Positions 12,401 through 26,200 of a DNA stretch of 64,000 nucleotides are shown here, one piece after another. The notes beneath the pieces were generated by a model. It made no database searches. It was given only the letters and a program-made list of their open reading frames with translations, and was not told where the DNA came from. This stretch comes from Wuchereria bancrofti (taxonomy: Eukaryota > Nematoda > Chromadorea > Rhabditida > Onchocercidae), in NCBI GenBank assembly GCA_005281725.1, contig SSBO01000001.1:3952399-4016398 (forward strand), read 5' to 3'. A program made the position numbers and the translations under genes. Positions within the stretch are counted from its first letter, which is position 1. Each line of letters begins with the position of its first letter.

Positions 12401-15400
12401 AGCAGTGTTCAGATTTTAAACGATTGGGACAAGGTCCTGACCAAAACTATTGGGTTAGTTGTAAGTCATTGAACTGGGGGAGCTATAATAGAATTTTTAT
12501 AGTTTAACATTATTTTTGCAGGGACAATATTTTATTATATTTTGATGTCTTAACAGTGTCGCTTAATTTCATGCTTTCACGAATGGGAACTCTTTGATAG
12601 GTTTTAGGTTTTACGGAGTGATTTTCGATTACCAAGTAAAGAAGAGGTACTTGCAATGGTAACGCCAGAAATGTGTTGTGCACAGTATAGCATGCTAGCG
12701 GCTGAGCAGCGCTTAAAGGTAATAATTGGATGTTACGGTTTTTTGCGACGTATTTAAATGGTAGTTGAGTTTCCTAACAAAATCAGGAGTACAAAGAACT
12801 CCCAATCTGTAAATGAAATTTTTTAGGACGCTGGTTATGGAGAGAAATATTTCTTCACTCCAGAAAATGAGGATGATTCGGATGACCAGGTTACCATCGA
12901 GGATGAGGTCGGTTAAATTGTCTGCTGGCTTATTTAATGTCTTTGAGAAATATATATTATATTTCCGAATAATGTTTGCTCAACACAACAAATGATGTAC
13001 TGTATTATATCGAAAGTCATATCACAGAGATAAGGGATTGGTGGATGGAAACTGTAAATTGATGTCGCTTGCAGTTTTAAACGAATGTTAAACGAAAGCG
13101 TTTTTGTAATACTAAGCAGATCTTTGGTTTAATATTAATTGATAAATGTCCGCAACTCGCAAATACTAAATGGTATTTAGATTTTGCAATATATGTTACT
13201 TTGTCTTTTATTTATTTTTTGTTTAATTTCATTCTGTCATATCATTTTAAAGATAAAGTGCGCTCCATGGAATACGACACGAGCTTACATATCATCAATG
13301 AAAGGCAAATGTTTGTTGGATCAAACAGGTATAGCTGATCCAACCGGATGTGGTGAAGGTTTTTCATATGTTCGTGTCAGCGCCAAACCACAGAAAGCTA
13401 AAGTTAGTGTTTCTCTTTCTGCCTCTAGTGTCATTTTACTTTCCTTTTTTTCCGTTTTTATTTTTATATGTTCATTTCTATTCTTCAAATTTTTTTGCAG
13501 GAAGAAGTGACAAATGTTCCGAAACGATTGGTAACTGGAACAAATGCTGATCTTAGAAAGCTACCGTTAAAGGAAGCAAAAGAAATATGTCGAGATTATG
13601 GTGTTAGAGAAGAAGAGGTGCTTTCTCAAATATCATAAAGTTTGAATTGGGTGTGAATGAAATCCAATAAATCGAAACCTAATGTCTGTGCAACATGGAA
13701 ATTCCCATTTCATTTTTTAGATTAATTCGTTGAGTCGGTGGGAAATAATTGACGTTATCCGGACATTGTCCACGCAAGCTGCTAAAGCGAGATCAGATTT
13801 CTCCGGTAAAATGTATCCTTTTTTTCTAGCGTAACAAACATAGTTCATTTTGGTATAATTCTTCACTTTTTCTTTTTTCCTTTCTTCATAGTAATTGTTA
13901 TGGAAAGGCAATTTTAGGTATGGCTCGGTTTGCTCGTGGAAATATAAGGTTTAACTTCGCAGACATGCAAGAAAAATACAAAAAATTCTGTCAGCGAACA
14001 TTTGATTTGCAAAATCAGTACGTTATTGATGATATTGTTAATATTTCCAAACATATAATTTTCTAGGAATTTACTTTGATCAAAAGACAAATTTATTGCA
14101 GGACATTGTCAAATACAGATCTTTTGAGTACGGATGAAGGAAGTAGTGGAGAGGACTCAGACAACGAAGAGCTTGCAACAAAGCTTGAGAGCATGCTGGA
14201 TGTTAATAAAGGTTCTTGTTTTAAATGAGTCCCTAATATTTTATAGTACGGATGAAGAAGTAAAATTTAAATGTGGAGATTCAAAATATTAGCAAGTATT
14301 AAAAAATTTTTTTACCAATCTATTTAATAGGAAAAAAAAATTATAATACAATTAGTAAAAGCATGCTAGAACTTGATTCACCCTACTACTTGTCACTTAT
14401 TAAGGCAAATCATTCTCATTTGATAAGAAAAAATTGGAGTTCGAACAAGAGGAGAAAGAACGAAAGGCGCTGCAAAAAATGCTTTGTGATGAACCTGCAG
14501 GGTTGTCTACAGCTAAACATAAAAAAGAGAGTGATGTGAAAGGTTTATATTTCATTTAAAAAATCTGCTCTTTCCCTCCACTCACTCTCTATTTTTGATT
14601 TTTATTTTTGTGATATTGGTCTATTAATAGGAGCAGCTCTTTGATTTACAGACAAAGGATTGGATGCAACAGCAGTGCTTAGCGAAATGCAAAATTCTCA
14701 GACTCCATCACTTTCTGTAACAAGGAAACTTAAAATATATCGTACCTATAGAGCTGAAGACGGCACAGAAACCGTATATTTTAATGATTTATTAATAATG
14801 GATGAAATGAAAAATTCTGAAAGTTCTCAATCTTTGCAGTGATTAATGTGAAGTATAACTTTTTCAAGAGTTTATTGAAACCTTTAATTTTATTCTTTAA
14901 TTTTTTTCCACAGACTCGAGTTGAGGTAATTACACGCCAACAATTAATCGATGCTTACGTTCGTATACGCACAAGATGTGATGAAACGTTCATTCGAGTA
15001 TATGCGCAGATGGACGAGCAGTTTAAGGAAGTAAGTTGCTTGCATCAAATTTCCTCTCTAGTTTGAAGTCTCTGGGTTGTTATAGATTTCACTAGATCTT
15101 TTCTTCATTTACACTGTTTACGAAGTTTACACTTACAGGAAAGAAGAAAAGAGAAACGACGATTACAAGATCAGTTACGTAGAATTAGGCGTAACGAGCT
15201 CAAAGCTAAACTTCATGGTGTACCCATTGGACAATCTATTGCTAAGGTTGGCTCAATTTTTTTAACTGTAAGACCATGCATATTTAATTTAGATAGTAAT
15301 GCAGCAGAAAGTATTTAAGTCTCTTTTATGCAATAAAAATTGTCCTTTTTACTAGGGACATCTCTATGCTGGAAATAATAAAAAGAGGTAATCCATTAAT

Positions 15401-18400
15401 AATTTTTTGAGGCGAAAGTAGCGGAAAAGAAGCCGCCAGTTATAAAGCCAAATTTGTTAAAAATGAGATGCAGTGCTTGTCGTGGTACGGGACACATGAA
15501 AACTAACAAAAATTGTCCGTTGTATGGTAAGGATCCGACGAAGACTATCAAAACCGTTGGCGACATTCATCCGGTATTTTTGAGTAGTCGTAAAATGTTA
15601 TCAAATATGATCAAGATTTTTGTTTTGACTTTTACGCTATGTACTTTCATCAGTACTCATGACTAGTCTTTAATGACGAGTAATATATTTGAAGTTTCAA
15701 ATCGCTCTTCACTTGTCATTATTTTGCACTCTAAGTTTCGGTAGAGTGTAAGAATTTTTTAAGTTTATTAGCAAGTTATAAACTTTAATGCAATACATAA
15801 CCTTCTAAAGATTTAAAATTCATGTTAGTTTGACTATTTAGGTGGCTCTGACGGATGAACAACTTGAGAAGATGGCCGTTCCATCGGGAGAACTGATTGC
15901 AGTTGAAGGCACAAAATTAAAAATATCGAGGAAATTGTACAGTCATGCAGAAATGATAAAAAAAAATGCGCTTAGGCAAATTCTTTTCATTTTATTACTA
16001 TGGTAGTGCATAACTTGATTCTACAAAGAGAATTTTCCGTATATTAAGCTTTTAGACTTCATATACCTCGTGAACTGATAGAAGGTGATAAAAAACTGGT
16101 GGCAGAAGGAGACAAACGATCACCACTTAATCCAGCTGAACCAGAAGAAAATATAAGTGTTGTGCACGGAAACGAGAATCACGAAGATGTTGATCCCGAC
16201 AACAACGTACAAATTCCAGAAACTTCTGAACCACCTAAAGCAAGTTAGTGAGGATATATGTTCAAAAATTCATTTATGTATTTCCATAAATATTGTTCAT
16301 ATCTGAACTAATATCTGCACTTTTGAACTAACAAGGTCTGATATCTAATTAAAAAAAAAACGTTGAATTCCTATGGAAAAGTTTTAATGACTAATCAGTA
16401 GACCTGTTATTCGTTTTTCAATTAATGGAGGATATAGGCAGATATTATTCATAATTTTAGGCAAAGTTCGAATAACTACCGTTGGCTCAAACAAGCGCCG
16501 TCATACTGCTGAAATGGAAGATTACTTGTGCGGCCCACAAAAAACTGTCAAGCGGATAAGAGCTGATCCAAAAGTTAGTTTATACAACGTACTTGTTTAC
16601 TTGAACCCTAATAGCTAAATGTTTTCATGAATTATATGCAGCGAAAATTCAAAATGTAATTGATATGAGCTGTAACTGTTTCTAAAAAGCTGTACAAAGA
16701 AAAAAAAATGCTAGTCTTTGCTGATTTTTATTGATCTAGTAATAAAAATATACAATAATAAATTGTAGGTATCGATGTCAATTGTTTTGAGTGAAATATT
16801 TAACGATGTTCGCAGTGTCTCCGGTTGTGAAGAAATTATGTTTCCAGTTAATCCAAAAAAAGTAACGTTTTTGAACTGCCATGTAATAAGCATTATTTTA
16901 ATTCCAGTCATGCGACTATTTAAAATCTCTCTGATATTTAAAATGATACAGGTTGCTACATAATGAGCAGGTATACAAAAAGTGTAAAAGTTATGTAGAA
17001 AAAGTTGAATAAGGAAGTAAGAGACTTGGTTTCTCTCGTTAGGTTTGCTTTTTATCAGCAGTCGGCAGTGGTAACAAAGTTTAAAAACGGATTTTAAAAA
17101 AGGTTCTCTTCTCATCTTATCTCACTGATCAAAGCGAACTAATTTCCACCACTTTAAGCAATGAGATAAAATGAGTAGAAGACAGTAGATAGTGATTTTA
17201 GGTAGTGACTTTTAAAAAATTAAAGATTCTGCGTAGAGTGAAATTTATACTTTTATAATATCACGTTTTTATTTAGGTCCCAGATTACTACAACATTATA
17301 AAGGAACCAATGGATTTGCAGCAAATTAAAACGAAAATTTCTGAGAATAAATACGAATTGAGACGGCAGTTCTTGTATGATATCAAGCTGATAATGGATA
17401 ATTCAATACTTTATAATGGCGGTGGCCATTCTATTACAATTACTGCCAAAAATGTTAGTTTTCTATAGTTGAGGAATAAAAATGTTGTTGTTTCTCAGTT
17501 CCTCTTTTCAAATATTAAATATTTGATGGTGAGGAAATCCTAATCTTAGGTATTTGAAATGGCATCCAGATATGTTGCTGAACGTGAACAGAAATTGATT
17601 GCCTTGGAGAAAGCAATTAACCCCTTGCTCGATGATAATGATATTATTGGTTTTTCGTTCATACTGAATGAAATTGTACAGGAATGTAAAAATATACCTA
17701 AAAGCGTTGCGTTCCATTTTAAAGTTGATCCAAAGAAGGTCAGTTTCATATTTTTCGTTATTACTAGACTTTGGAAGCATTTCAACTATATTTTTGCTAG
17801 AACTGTTGATGGAAGTGATTTACAGATGCATATACTGCATTTTTTAAAAGTGGAATGATACTTTCTTTTTGTAATCGTTATTAATTTTTTCATTATGCTT
17901 TTCCACTGCTATTACAAATGACTGGCAGAATTTATCAAAATGATTTACCAAAAAAATGATTGAATAATTGTATTTTTTAGTTGCCTCAATATTATGAAAA
18001 AATACATAAGCCGATGGATTTGGGTACCATGCAACAAAATATTAAGGAGCATCGGTACACTACCGTCGAAGCATTCCGAAATGATATTAAACAGGTTTCA
18101 GTTTACTTTTTCCTGACTGAAAGTAAATGTCAATCATTTTTGCGAATTTTTTACAAAAACATAGAACGAATTTCTGTACGAGGCTTTACAGATCAGAATG
18201 AACAGTGAGCTGTATAATGGACCCTCGGAGACATCACAATACACCTCTAAAGCTGTTGAAATATGTACATTGGCCGAGAAGATGCTTGAGGTGTATTTTC
18301 GTGTTATCATTCCAATTTCCAGATTTTTTTTAGAATAAACTGTCATTAACCGATCTGTGCTACATTTATTCATTTTTTTACAACCACCAAGTTGCAGGAA

Positions 18401-19121
18401 CGAAAGGAACAATTATCGGAACTGGAGATGAATATACAGTCAACATTAAATGAACATGTAGATCTCGAATCAAGTGCTACTAGTACTATATGTGCTGAAG
18501 AAGTGGAGGAACCATCTCTAGGCTCAAGACCTGATGGGTCGGAATCAAGAATGAGTGAAAATATAGTCAAAATGGAACCAGGTTCATATTTAATCAAAGA
18601 CTTGTTTACATGTTTTATCACGTGTTTGATGACTGGTAATGGAAGCAAATTTTGTTTCATTTGCTGAATATCCTATTTTTTAAAGATAATTTTTTTTTTT
18701 TTTTAATTTTTATGCGTTATTTAGATGATGAAGAAGCGACAAAGATGGGTAATCTACAGGATGATCTTGCTCTGAGTGGTGATGATGATCTAGATGATGA
18801 TGATCAGGATTTAGGTATGCCCGCAGCTTTATATTTCTTTCGTTTAGAGTTTAAAATTTTCTCTTCGTATTGAATAATTGTATGAGATAGGTTTGTCTAA
18901 AAATCTTAGAAGTTGTTCAAATTTTATTTTTAGGAAGCAGTTATGATGCAGCAGGTGAAGTAAATAACCAGTATGATGCGGAGATCGATTTGCTACAATC
19001 TCGAATGCATACTTCTGGTCAGTTGAACGCAGATCTGGCATTGAGCGACAGCGATGAGGATGACGATGAACAGTTCATAGAGGCAAAAAGGCCAAAACTG
19101 GAGGATCTTACTACGCTCTAA
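6479..19121 (+). CDS. taf-1: TAF1, TFIID subunit 1 with zinc knuckle and double bromodomain
   Basis: This is the scaffold subunit of TFIID, which binds TBP and core promoter DNA in the nucleus. Start ATG 6479; early exons 6479-6545, 6876-7031, 7313-7411, 7506-7602 and 7705-about 7824, with phases that join. The N-terminal acidic region is followed by the family landmark [17 protein letters not shown] (7711-7760) and by [21 protein letters not shown] near 8550. The large conserved core (DUF3591, formerly called the HAT domain) runs from about 10.3 to 14.0 kb, with motifs [47 protein letters not shown] and [15 protein letters not shown]2CX4HX6C zinc knuckle lies at 15469-15516. Bromodomain 1 spans about 16770-17450 ([13 protein letters not shown], acetyl-lysine Asn in ILYNG). 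Bromodomain 2 spans about 17640-18290 ([18 protein letters not shown]). The last exon, 18934-19121, gives a short acidic tail. The tail is shorter than in vertebrates. More than 25 exons. Confidence 0.95.
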
Positions 19122-22100
19122 TCACTTAGGGATATTTTTAAGGACGAGGGAAAATAGTGTCTTTTCCGAAATGAGGGTGCATTTAATTTGTACATAATAC
19201 CATTATTTTTTGTTTTTTATAAGCGGACTAACTTTGTCAATATAAAATTAATCAGATATAATTACAATTATGCTGTTGCAGAGTGAAATAAGCTCTCTAT
19301 TGGTCACTATGTAAGCCAGCAATTACTCATAGCATATGTGCACAGTGCTTAGAATTATTACATCTACTGTTTTTAACAGTTGGTGTTCTAAAAGTTTATT
19401 TTTTTTTTTGGTTTTGGATGATTAATTGTGATGCATGCTATATAAGACATTGTAAGTCCATGATTTCAGTAACTTTTGAATTTTTAATTTAACTAGCTAG
19501 CTCTACTGAACATCGCGTTAAAATTCGTGCTAAAGATGTGAAAGAAATAAATTAAATACCCTTGGTTCAAATTGAAGGTTTGTCAAAGATTACATTAATT
19601 GTTGTGATGTTAGCATGTTAGGAGGCACCACTCCCTAAAATTTGTTTTTTTTTCTTTGAATTCATATCCTAAAAATGCTTAAATGCTTACGATATTCAGT
19701 GGATTTTATTGGTTGTTATGATCCCATGAATATGTATTAACGGGTTTTGATTTTACTTGGTGCTGCTATTCATTTTTCTTTAAAAAAAAAATAAAAAATT
19801 ACTTTGATTACGATATGCATGGTTATGCTGTCTCACTGTCTTGTTCATATTTGATTTGAGTAATTTTGTTCCTAACTTCATGCAAAAGAGTTTCTCAGCA
19901 AAAATCTTCAGCATCTTATGACTCAGATAACATTATATCTTCTTGTTCTTAGTTTGGATCCTTGATCAAAGTTGCAAAGGATTTCCAAGTTCCGCATAAA
20001 TTATGCCACAAACTAGTTTTGAAGTATTCGGTATTGTGTCTTCCATTGTTGTGAGATAACAGTTGAGGCGATATTCTTTGTAAAAACTTTGAAGTGGTGA
20101 ACTTTTTTTGTCCCATAAGTTTATATCATTTTCACGACGAATTGGTGGGGGCATTGTCTCTAAATTCAGAAATTAGGCCGAGGAAATTAACTCAGTCCAC
20201 TCATCCATAGTGGAGTAGGTCCGCTTTTCCATGCGTGTAAAGCTGTTTGATTATAATGCTATTTACTGCTGCTTATAGTTTCTGGTTCCAAAAACCATAA
20301 AGGAGTAAACACTTCTTTATGCATTCATTCTGTATAGTTCTTTCCATTCCTGGATCGTTTTTCATGTACAATCGTTTTTGTATAACCGTTTAGCAGATAA
20401 TCAAATTCTAATCTCACTAATAGTACTTTTTGAGACTTGGGGCAATAAAAATATCATAGAAGTTGGAAGTCTATAGTCAGTTTTTCTAATATTTTTATTT
20501 TACGTATGTTATGCCTGCTCAGGAGTTTGATATTGAGAAAGATAGAAGAAATCGCTTCATATACATACATTAGTGGAACGAAAACAAACGACACTTTAGG
20601 AATATTTTCCTCAGAACAAAACGTCAATTTCAGTTATTATGAAATGAGACTTACGCTGTAGAACAACATTAAAGGTGCCATTTTCTGGAGGTTTCGGCGG
20701 TGACAGATTGGTTGAGAAAGCCGAAACAGGGGAGATTCATCACGGATAAGTGGATGTTTGATTCGAAATTTTATAGATTTTACAGAATTTTATAGATTTA
20801 AAAATTCTACAGATTATTTTAAATCTATTACCAGTATGTTCAAACAAATTAAATTTAAAACCTTACCTATTATTATTATTGCTGTCAACAGCTAACTACC
20901 TTCTGAAAGGGATGATTATCAAGTTTCTTAAATGTGATTCTAGAAAATATGACTAGCTTGTTTTCTTTTGCCCGCACATGACTTATGTGTGAAGTGAATC
21001 ATTCAATTCTGAATATTGTTTTTTTTTTTTGAATATTCAACGTGGGGCAGCTGTTGCTGTGTGAATCTTTTATTTAATATTTCCACTGTTTTCAATAATT
21101 TTTTAAAATCATTTCTAAAGTGTAGAAGTAGAGTGGAGGAGAGCAGAGTTGAAAAGTTTGTTTGGTTTTTATGAGTACTCTTCTGTCTGCTTATGACGCA
21201 TAACAATTTCCAGTTACACTCTGTCGGAGCACTCATAAACTATTGTCATCAATCTTCAGTATAGACGTATGAAACATTCCGTCTGATTTTTGGTTTGGCT
21301 GTTGCTATGAAACTTTTTTATGCTTAATTTAGTTATTGTTATGAAAGCAGATTTTTCTTTGCTCAATTTAGACTCGTATGCTTCATCTCTTACGCATATA
21401 CCTTGTCATTCATTTATATTTCTACTCGTACAGTAAATATTTGAAACAGAGAAGTTTTACTGATTTCGTTTTTGCTTACTAAATTAAGCAAGGAAATGGT
21501 TATGGCTGTTAATCTAGCAGGGTCACAATGTAAAAAATACAAACATTCTTGAATTAAGTCGGATACTATAGGGTAGTAAGGACTATGTCTACAATACCTA
21601 TCACTATTCCTGGTCTCAAAACTATCTTGAAATCAAGTGTCGTGCACTGGTTCTTAAAATGTAGAAATTCGTCTGAGGTAATTTTCCTAACCTTATTTTT
21701 AAGCATAATGTATGCTTTTTCCTTGTAATTATTCAACAAACAAATATTAGAGGAAATATACAAATGTTAGAAATTTGTTATAAATTTGTCTTATGGACCT
21801 TTAAGAACTCACGATTAGACTGTGTAGAAATATCAAATATGCTTCAAGAGTTTTTAGGTAATTCAGGAGACACAATTACATATCTATCATTAGAAACTAG
21901 ATCACGGGCATTGCTTCTCAGCTATCTTAATTTTTAATTTATATGATAAATGCTAGAAATGTTTGTATTTCTGTCGATATCAAGTATTTCAAATTTATTT
22001 CAGGGCAGTAAGTCTTTGAGAACTGTGAATATTGATTGTTGTCTGTAGAAATCTTATCAGAACTGAAGTGGCATTAAATTTTTTAAAAAAAAAAAAACTT

Positions 22101-23181
22101 GCTACCCTTTTGAATAAAACTGATGTAATGTCGCCTTATTCATGTGAGTGTTGTGGTGTGAGAGCATGTGCACGCTGAAATAAAGCTGTAGTAATTGGAT
22201 GAGTTAAGCACCAATAAAAAGTAATGATCGATCTTTTTTTATGCACATTCAGTTGGAGTCTTTTTGCTTCGGGACATGCGCTGAGAGCAGGTTCTCTGTC
22301 CTCGTCCTTTCGAGAATTTTAAGGAGGATGAGAAATCGATAAAGTTGAAAATGCAGCGATGGAAGGAATGCTGTGCTTTAATGTCCATTCTGTCGCTATT
22401 GAAAGGATGAAAATGGATGAGCGCGTAGGCGCATGTAGTACTGACAATTATCATTTCTCATTAATTCTTCCTACTTCCTTCTTTCATCCTCTCCAACTAT
22501 TTTACAAAATTTTCTTCTCCCACAAAATTTCAGGCTTTCATTATTTTTATTTTCACATTCAGCGCTGGGTCATCATTGCTTTCGTCCTTTTCATATTTGT
22601 ATTTTTATAGCTATTTGTATTTGGAAAAGATCAGATTTTCAAATTGATCCATTCCAATAATTTAAATAAAGGATCATGAAAGATTTATGATTTAATTTTT
22701 GAAATCTTCGAAGATTCCTACTTATCTTTTTTGTCGGACTTTTCTATGACTCGTTTTCAGGATAATTACTTTATTTGTTGTATGAATAAAAATATGTGTT
22801 GTTTTGATGTCACCAAGTTTAGTATACAATTATCTAATTGTTCCTTCAATATACAACTAGCTAGGTTTTTATTTGCATTTCATTTTTCCATTTTATCCGG
22901 TCTTGTTACGTAAGCGATCTCACTGTCATCTGCAAATGACCAAATATGATGTTCTTTACGAAGATGTCAAGTTATCTTATCTGGTTTGGCTGTTCTGAAT
23001 AACGAAATATTTGATAATAACGAAATATTTGGTAACATTGAAGAAACGGTTATGTTTTGCATTACCTGGTTGTTTTTTAGTTATTTAATTGGTTGACATA
23101 GATTCATGTAACTTTCTACAATATATTCGACCTGTGACGGCACAGCTTCCTTCAATCACTGCTGCTCTTTTTTCCTTCCAG
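19122..23181. other. Intergenic, about 4 kb, TAF1 3' flank to RILP-like gene
   Basis: AT-rich sequence with no supportable gene. An AATAAA at 19546-19551 is one candidate TAF1 polyadenylation signal, about 430 nt after the stop. A minus-strand open frame at 19966-20154 (62 codons) has protein-like composition but no recognisable family and no convincing splice partners. Poly-T/poly-A runs are common. Confidence 0.5.
23171..23181 (+). promoter_or_regulatory. Candidate spliced-leader trans-splice acceptor
   Basis: The sequence TTTCCTTCCAG ends 42 nt before the paired ATG codons of the RILP-like gene and has no visible upstream exon to join, as expected for an outron ending in nematode trans-splicing. 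Inference only; a cis-spliced 5' UTR exon would look the same. Confidence 0.45.
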
Positions 23182-23223
23182 ATAGGCAAGACTTCTGTGA
23201 TAAGTGGTGTAACGACCTTCACA

Positions 23224-26200
23224 ATGATGACTGATGTGCGGTCTCCAGCTGACAGTCCCTCAAGACATATTACTGTTGTTGATGTTTACGATCTGGCTGC
23301 TTCAATCGGCAAAGATTTTGAACGAATCATTGATGAGTTTGGCAATGATAGCGTACGACAAATTATGCCAAAGGTAAATTCTGACTAAGATTTAGTCTAT
23401 GGCAGTTGCATTAAATTTTGGACATCAACTTATTGTTTATGTCGTATTTTTAGCTTTTTGAGCAGTTCCAATTTCAATTAAATTTTGACTCTAAAATCTT
23501 GAATTATTAGAAACTTAAAAATCACAACATAAGTAGAAATCGTGGAACAAAAAAGAAACATCATAATAGAACATATAAATATCTATCGTAGAAAGGGCTC
23601 GCGAAAGTAATTAGTTTATATAATCGCTATTCAAACATTTGTAAATCGCTCCTAATAAGATACTGATTATTTTATCAAATTTTACCTCATCCTTTAGAAA
23701 ATCCCATTATCGAAAAGAAAACTGGTAAAATGAATAGGGACAAAATAAATAGGATGAAAAGCTTTAGACTTATTTTTAATAATGTTATTTAGCAGAAAAG
23801 AAAGAAATTGAAAACGAGAAAATTCCATTTTTACATTTTACAACATATATAGAGAAGCGTCAAATAAAGTTAATATGCTATATTTCATCCGCTAAATTCT
23901 TGCATAACTAATTGTAGGTGAAGAAAGCAAGCAACTAAGTATTAGGGAGAAGGGTAGGATTTGCTATGCATGCCACATTTCTTTTTTTTCTTTTTTTTTT
24001 GTGATCACTGAATTCTAGATAAGTAAATTTATCATCAAATTTGCAGGTCAAAATCGTTTTTTAAATTCCATTCAGTGCCACAGGCACTAATTTCATTAAA
24101 TATTTTAATTATTTATTTGTCTGCTTAATTTGCTGAGAAGTTCAAGTGATGAACTTTTAAATCACATTCTTTTCATTATTTTCTTGCTTTATCATTATCT
24201 TTTTCTTTTAAACTTATTTTTACAGAGTGATTTTCATTATTTCTACTGATGGAAGTATCATATAAAACTTAATATGGGATTGGTATAGAAATTCTTCCAC
24301 TATTCAGAAGGTGCTTTACAGCCTAGTGTGTAGTGTGAAATAAAGCTTATACTGTTTAAAAAGTGGTTGACATCACCAATACATTTTCGTCTCACATTGC
24401 TCCCTTTATAATTGATTAGCTTCAGTTTTGCCACTGGAAACATGTTAATTGCAGGTAATCTCAGCTCTTGAAACACTGGAATCACTTGCCAATCATAACG
24501 AAAAAGAAAATGAAGAAATTCTGATGTTGAAAAAAACAGTTGAAAGGTTGGAGAATGAGAAACAAATGAAACAGCAAGATCGAATCAAATTTGAATTGGT
24601 TATTATTTGTTTTTCAGTAGTAATGCTACTTAGTTGAATTAAGTTCCAGTTGTAGTATTAGCTCACTTAATTACTGCAAATATGGAGTGATGTAAGAAAT
24701 AACAGCAAAACATTAGAAAGCTCATAACTCTTATTCTGGTGTTAGAAATGCTATTAATACATACAGTGTTTCTTTTTTGCACTTACTATTCACTGTTTGG
24801 TCTTTGTTATTATCCTTTTATTGAATTTATCTACATCTAAGTATCAATACTCTGTGTCTTCTCATCAGTTCATCCTCCGTAGGCCTGATTTGTTCTTTAC
24901 TCCTAATCCTGATTTTTTTATCTTTTCTTATGCTGGAGTTCTTAATTTTTTTCGCTTTCTTTATTGTTTTAGACAGAAATTATGGGTGGGTTTTATTCAT
25001 TTATCATCTTATACACTTTGTTAAATATGGTGAAGGTAGCATCAAAAATTGCAGGAATTAGAAGCAGTAGAAGAGAATTATCGAAAAGAAATTGATGATT
25101 TATGGTCGATGGTAAAGAATTTGCAGTTGGAAAACAAGCATTTATCATCAGTAACAGGAGATGATGCTTCAGCATTTACTTCCATGAGTATTTTTTTCAG
25201 AACTTGCATTTTGTAAGAAGTTTAAGAGAATTATCTATTTCATCAATAATGAAAAATATCATTTGATAGTGATGACATGGGGGATTTGCTTATGTTTGCT
25301 TCACGTCTATTTTCTGTATCTCTGAACATCACTAGAAAATTTTTATCCTTTGTTTGTACTTGAAAGAACTGCTGAGATCTTTAGTTTAAAGAAATCACTA
25401 CTAAGAAGTTGTAACTCTTCAAGACATCTCTTCTAATATTCATTTATATTTTCCTTTTTTCCATCGGTTTTCTTAATAAATCGAGGTCCTATCAGATTTT
25501 CATCATCTAGTAATGTCTTAGAGATCATTAAATTAGTTTGTCCATTCCAGCAACTCGTGATGAAGATCTAAAAATGCTGTTAGAACTACGCGAACTCTCT
25601 ACTAAACAAAAAGAGGAAATAAAAGAATTACAAAAAGATATCAGTACGTATAATTGTGAAGTAGAAAATGTAAGTCAGTTTTCATTGGTGCTGCGATCGT
25701 CCAATATCATTAGCAAGAATCTTGAAATTTTCAGTACTTATATTTTCTTTGAGTTTTTTTAAATCTGTAATACTTGCACGATTTGTTCCATCAATGATAA
25801 ATTTAACTTTCATTAGGTTTGAAGATAAATATCTGAATAACTTTTATTGCTAGCTGAAACATTTGCTGCTTTATTTCAGTGCCATGTTTTTAAAAATCAA
25901 AAGGCTCCAATGGCTTTTATTATATTTCTATTATACTATAAATCCTTCTTCTTACTTTCCATATACATTACAATTTTTATGCTAGAATCTATCATTTTTC
26001 TTTCAGTTGCATAACAATGTTGAAAAACTGATTCGTCAAAATGAAGAACTCTTACGGAAGAATGCATCGTTGCAAAAACAGGGAAGGATGTTGGTGGAAG
26101 AGAAAAGTGAAATTATTAAAAGATTGCAGTTGACTGAAGAAGCTAATATTAAACTAACGAAATTATTCAAAGATGCTACTCGTCAGTGCAAAGATTTGCA

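Noticed and set aside
12600..12612. Alternative TAF1 acceptor GATAG seven bases before GTTTTAG
   Set aside because: Use of the upstream AG would shift the frame out of the conserved sequence.
16711..17115. Minus-strand 134-codon frame
   Set aside because: Antisense to the TAF1 bromodomain exons; a shadow frame.
19966..20154. Minus-strand 62-codon frame in the TAF1-RILP spacer
   Set aside because: Reasonable composition but isolated, with no splice partners and no recognised family; not listed as a gene.
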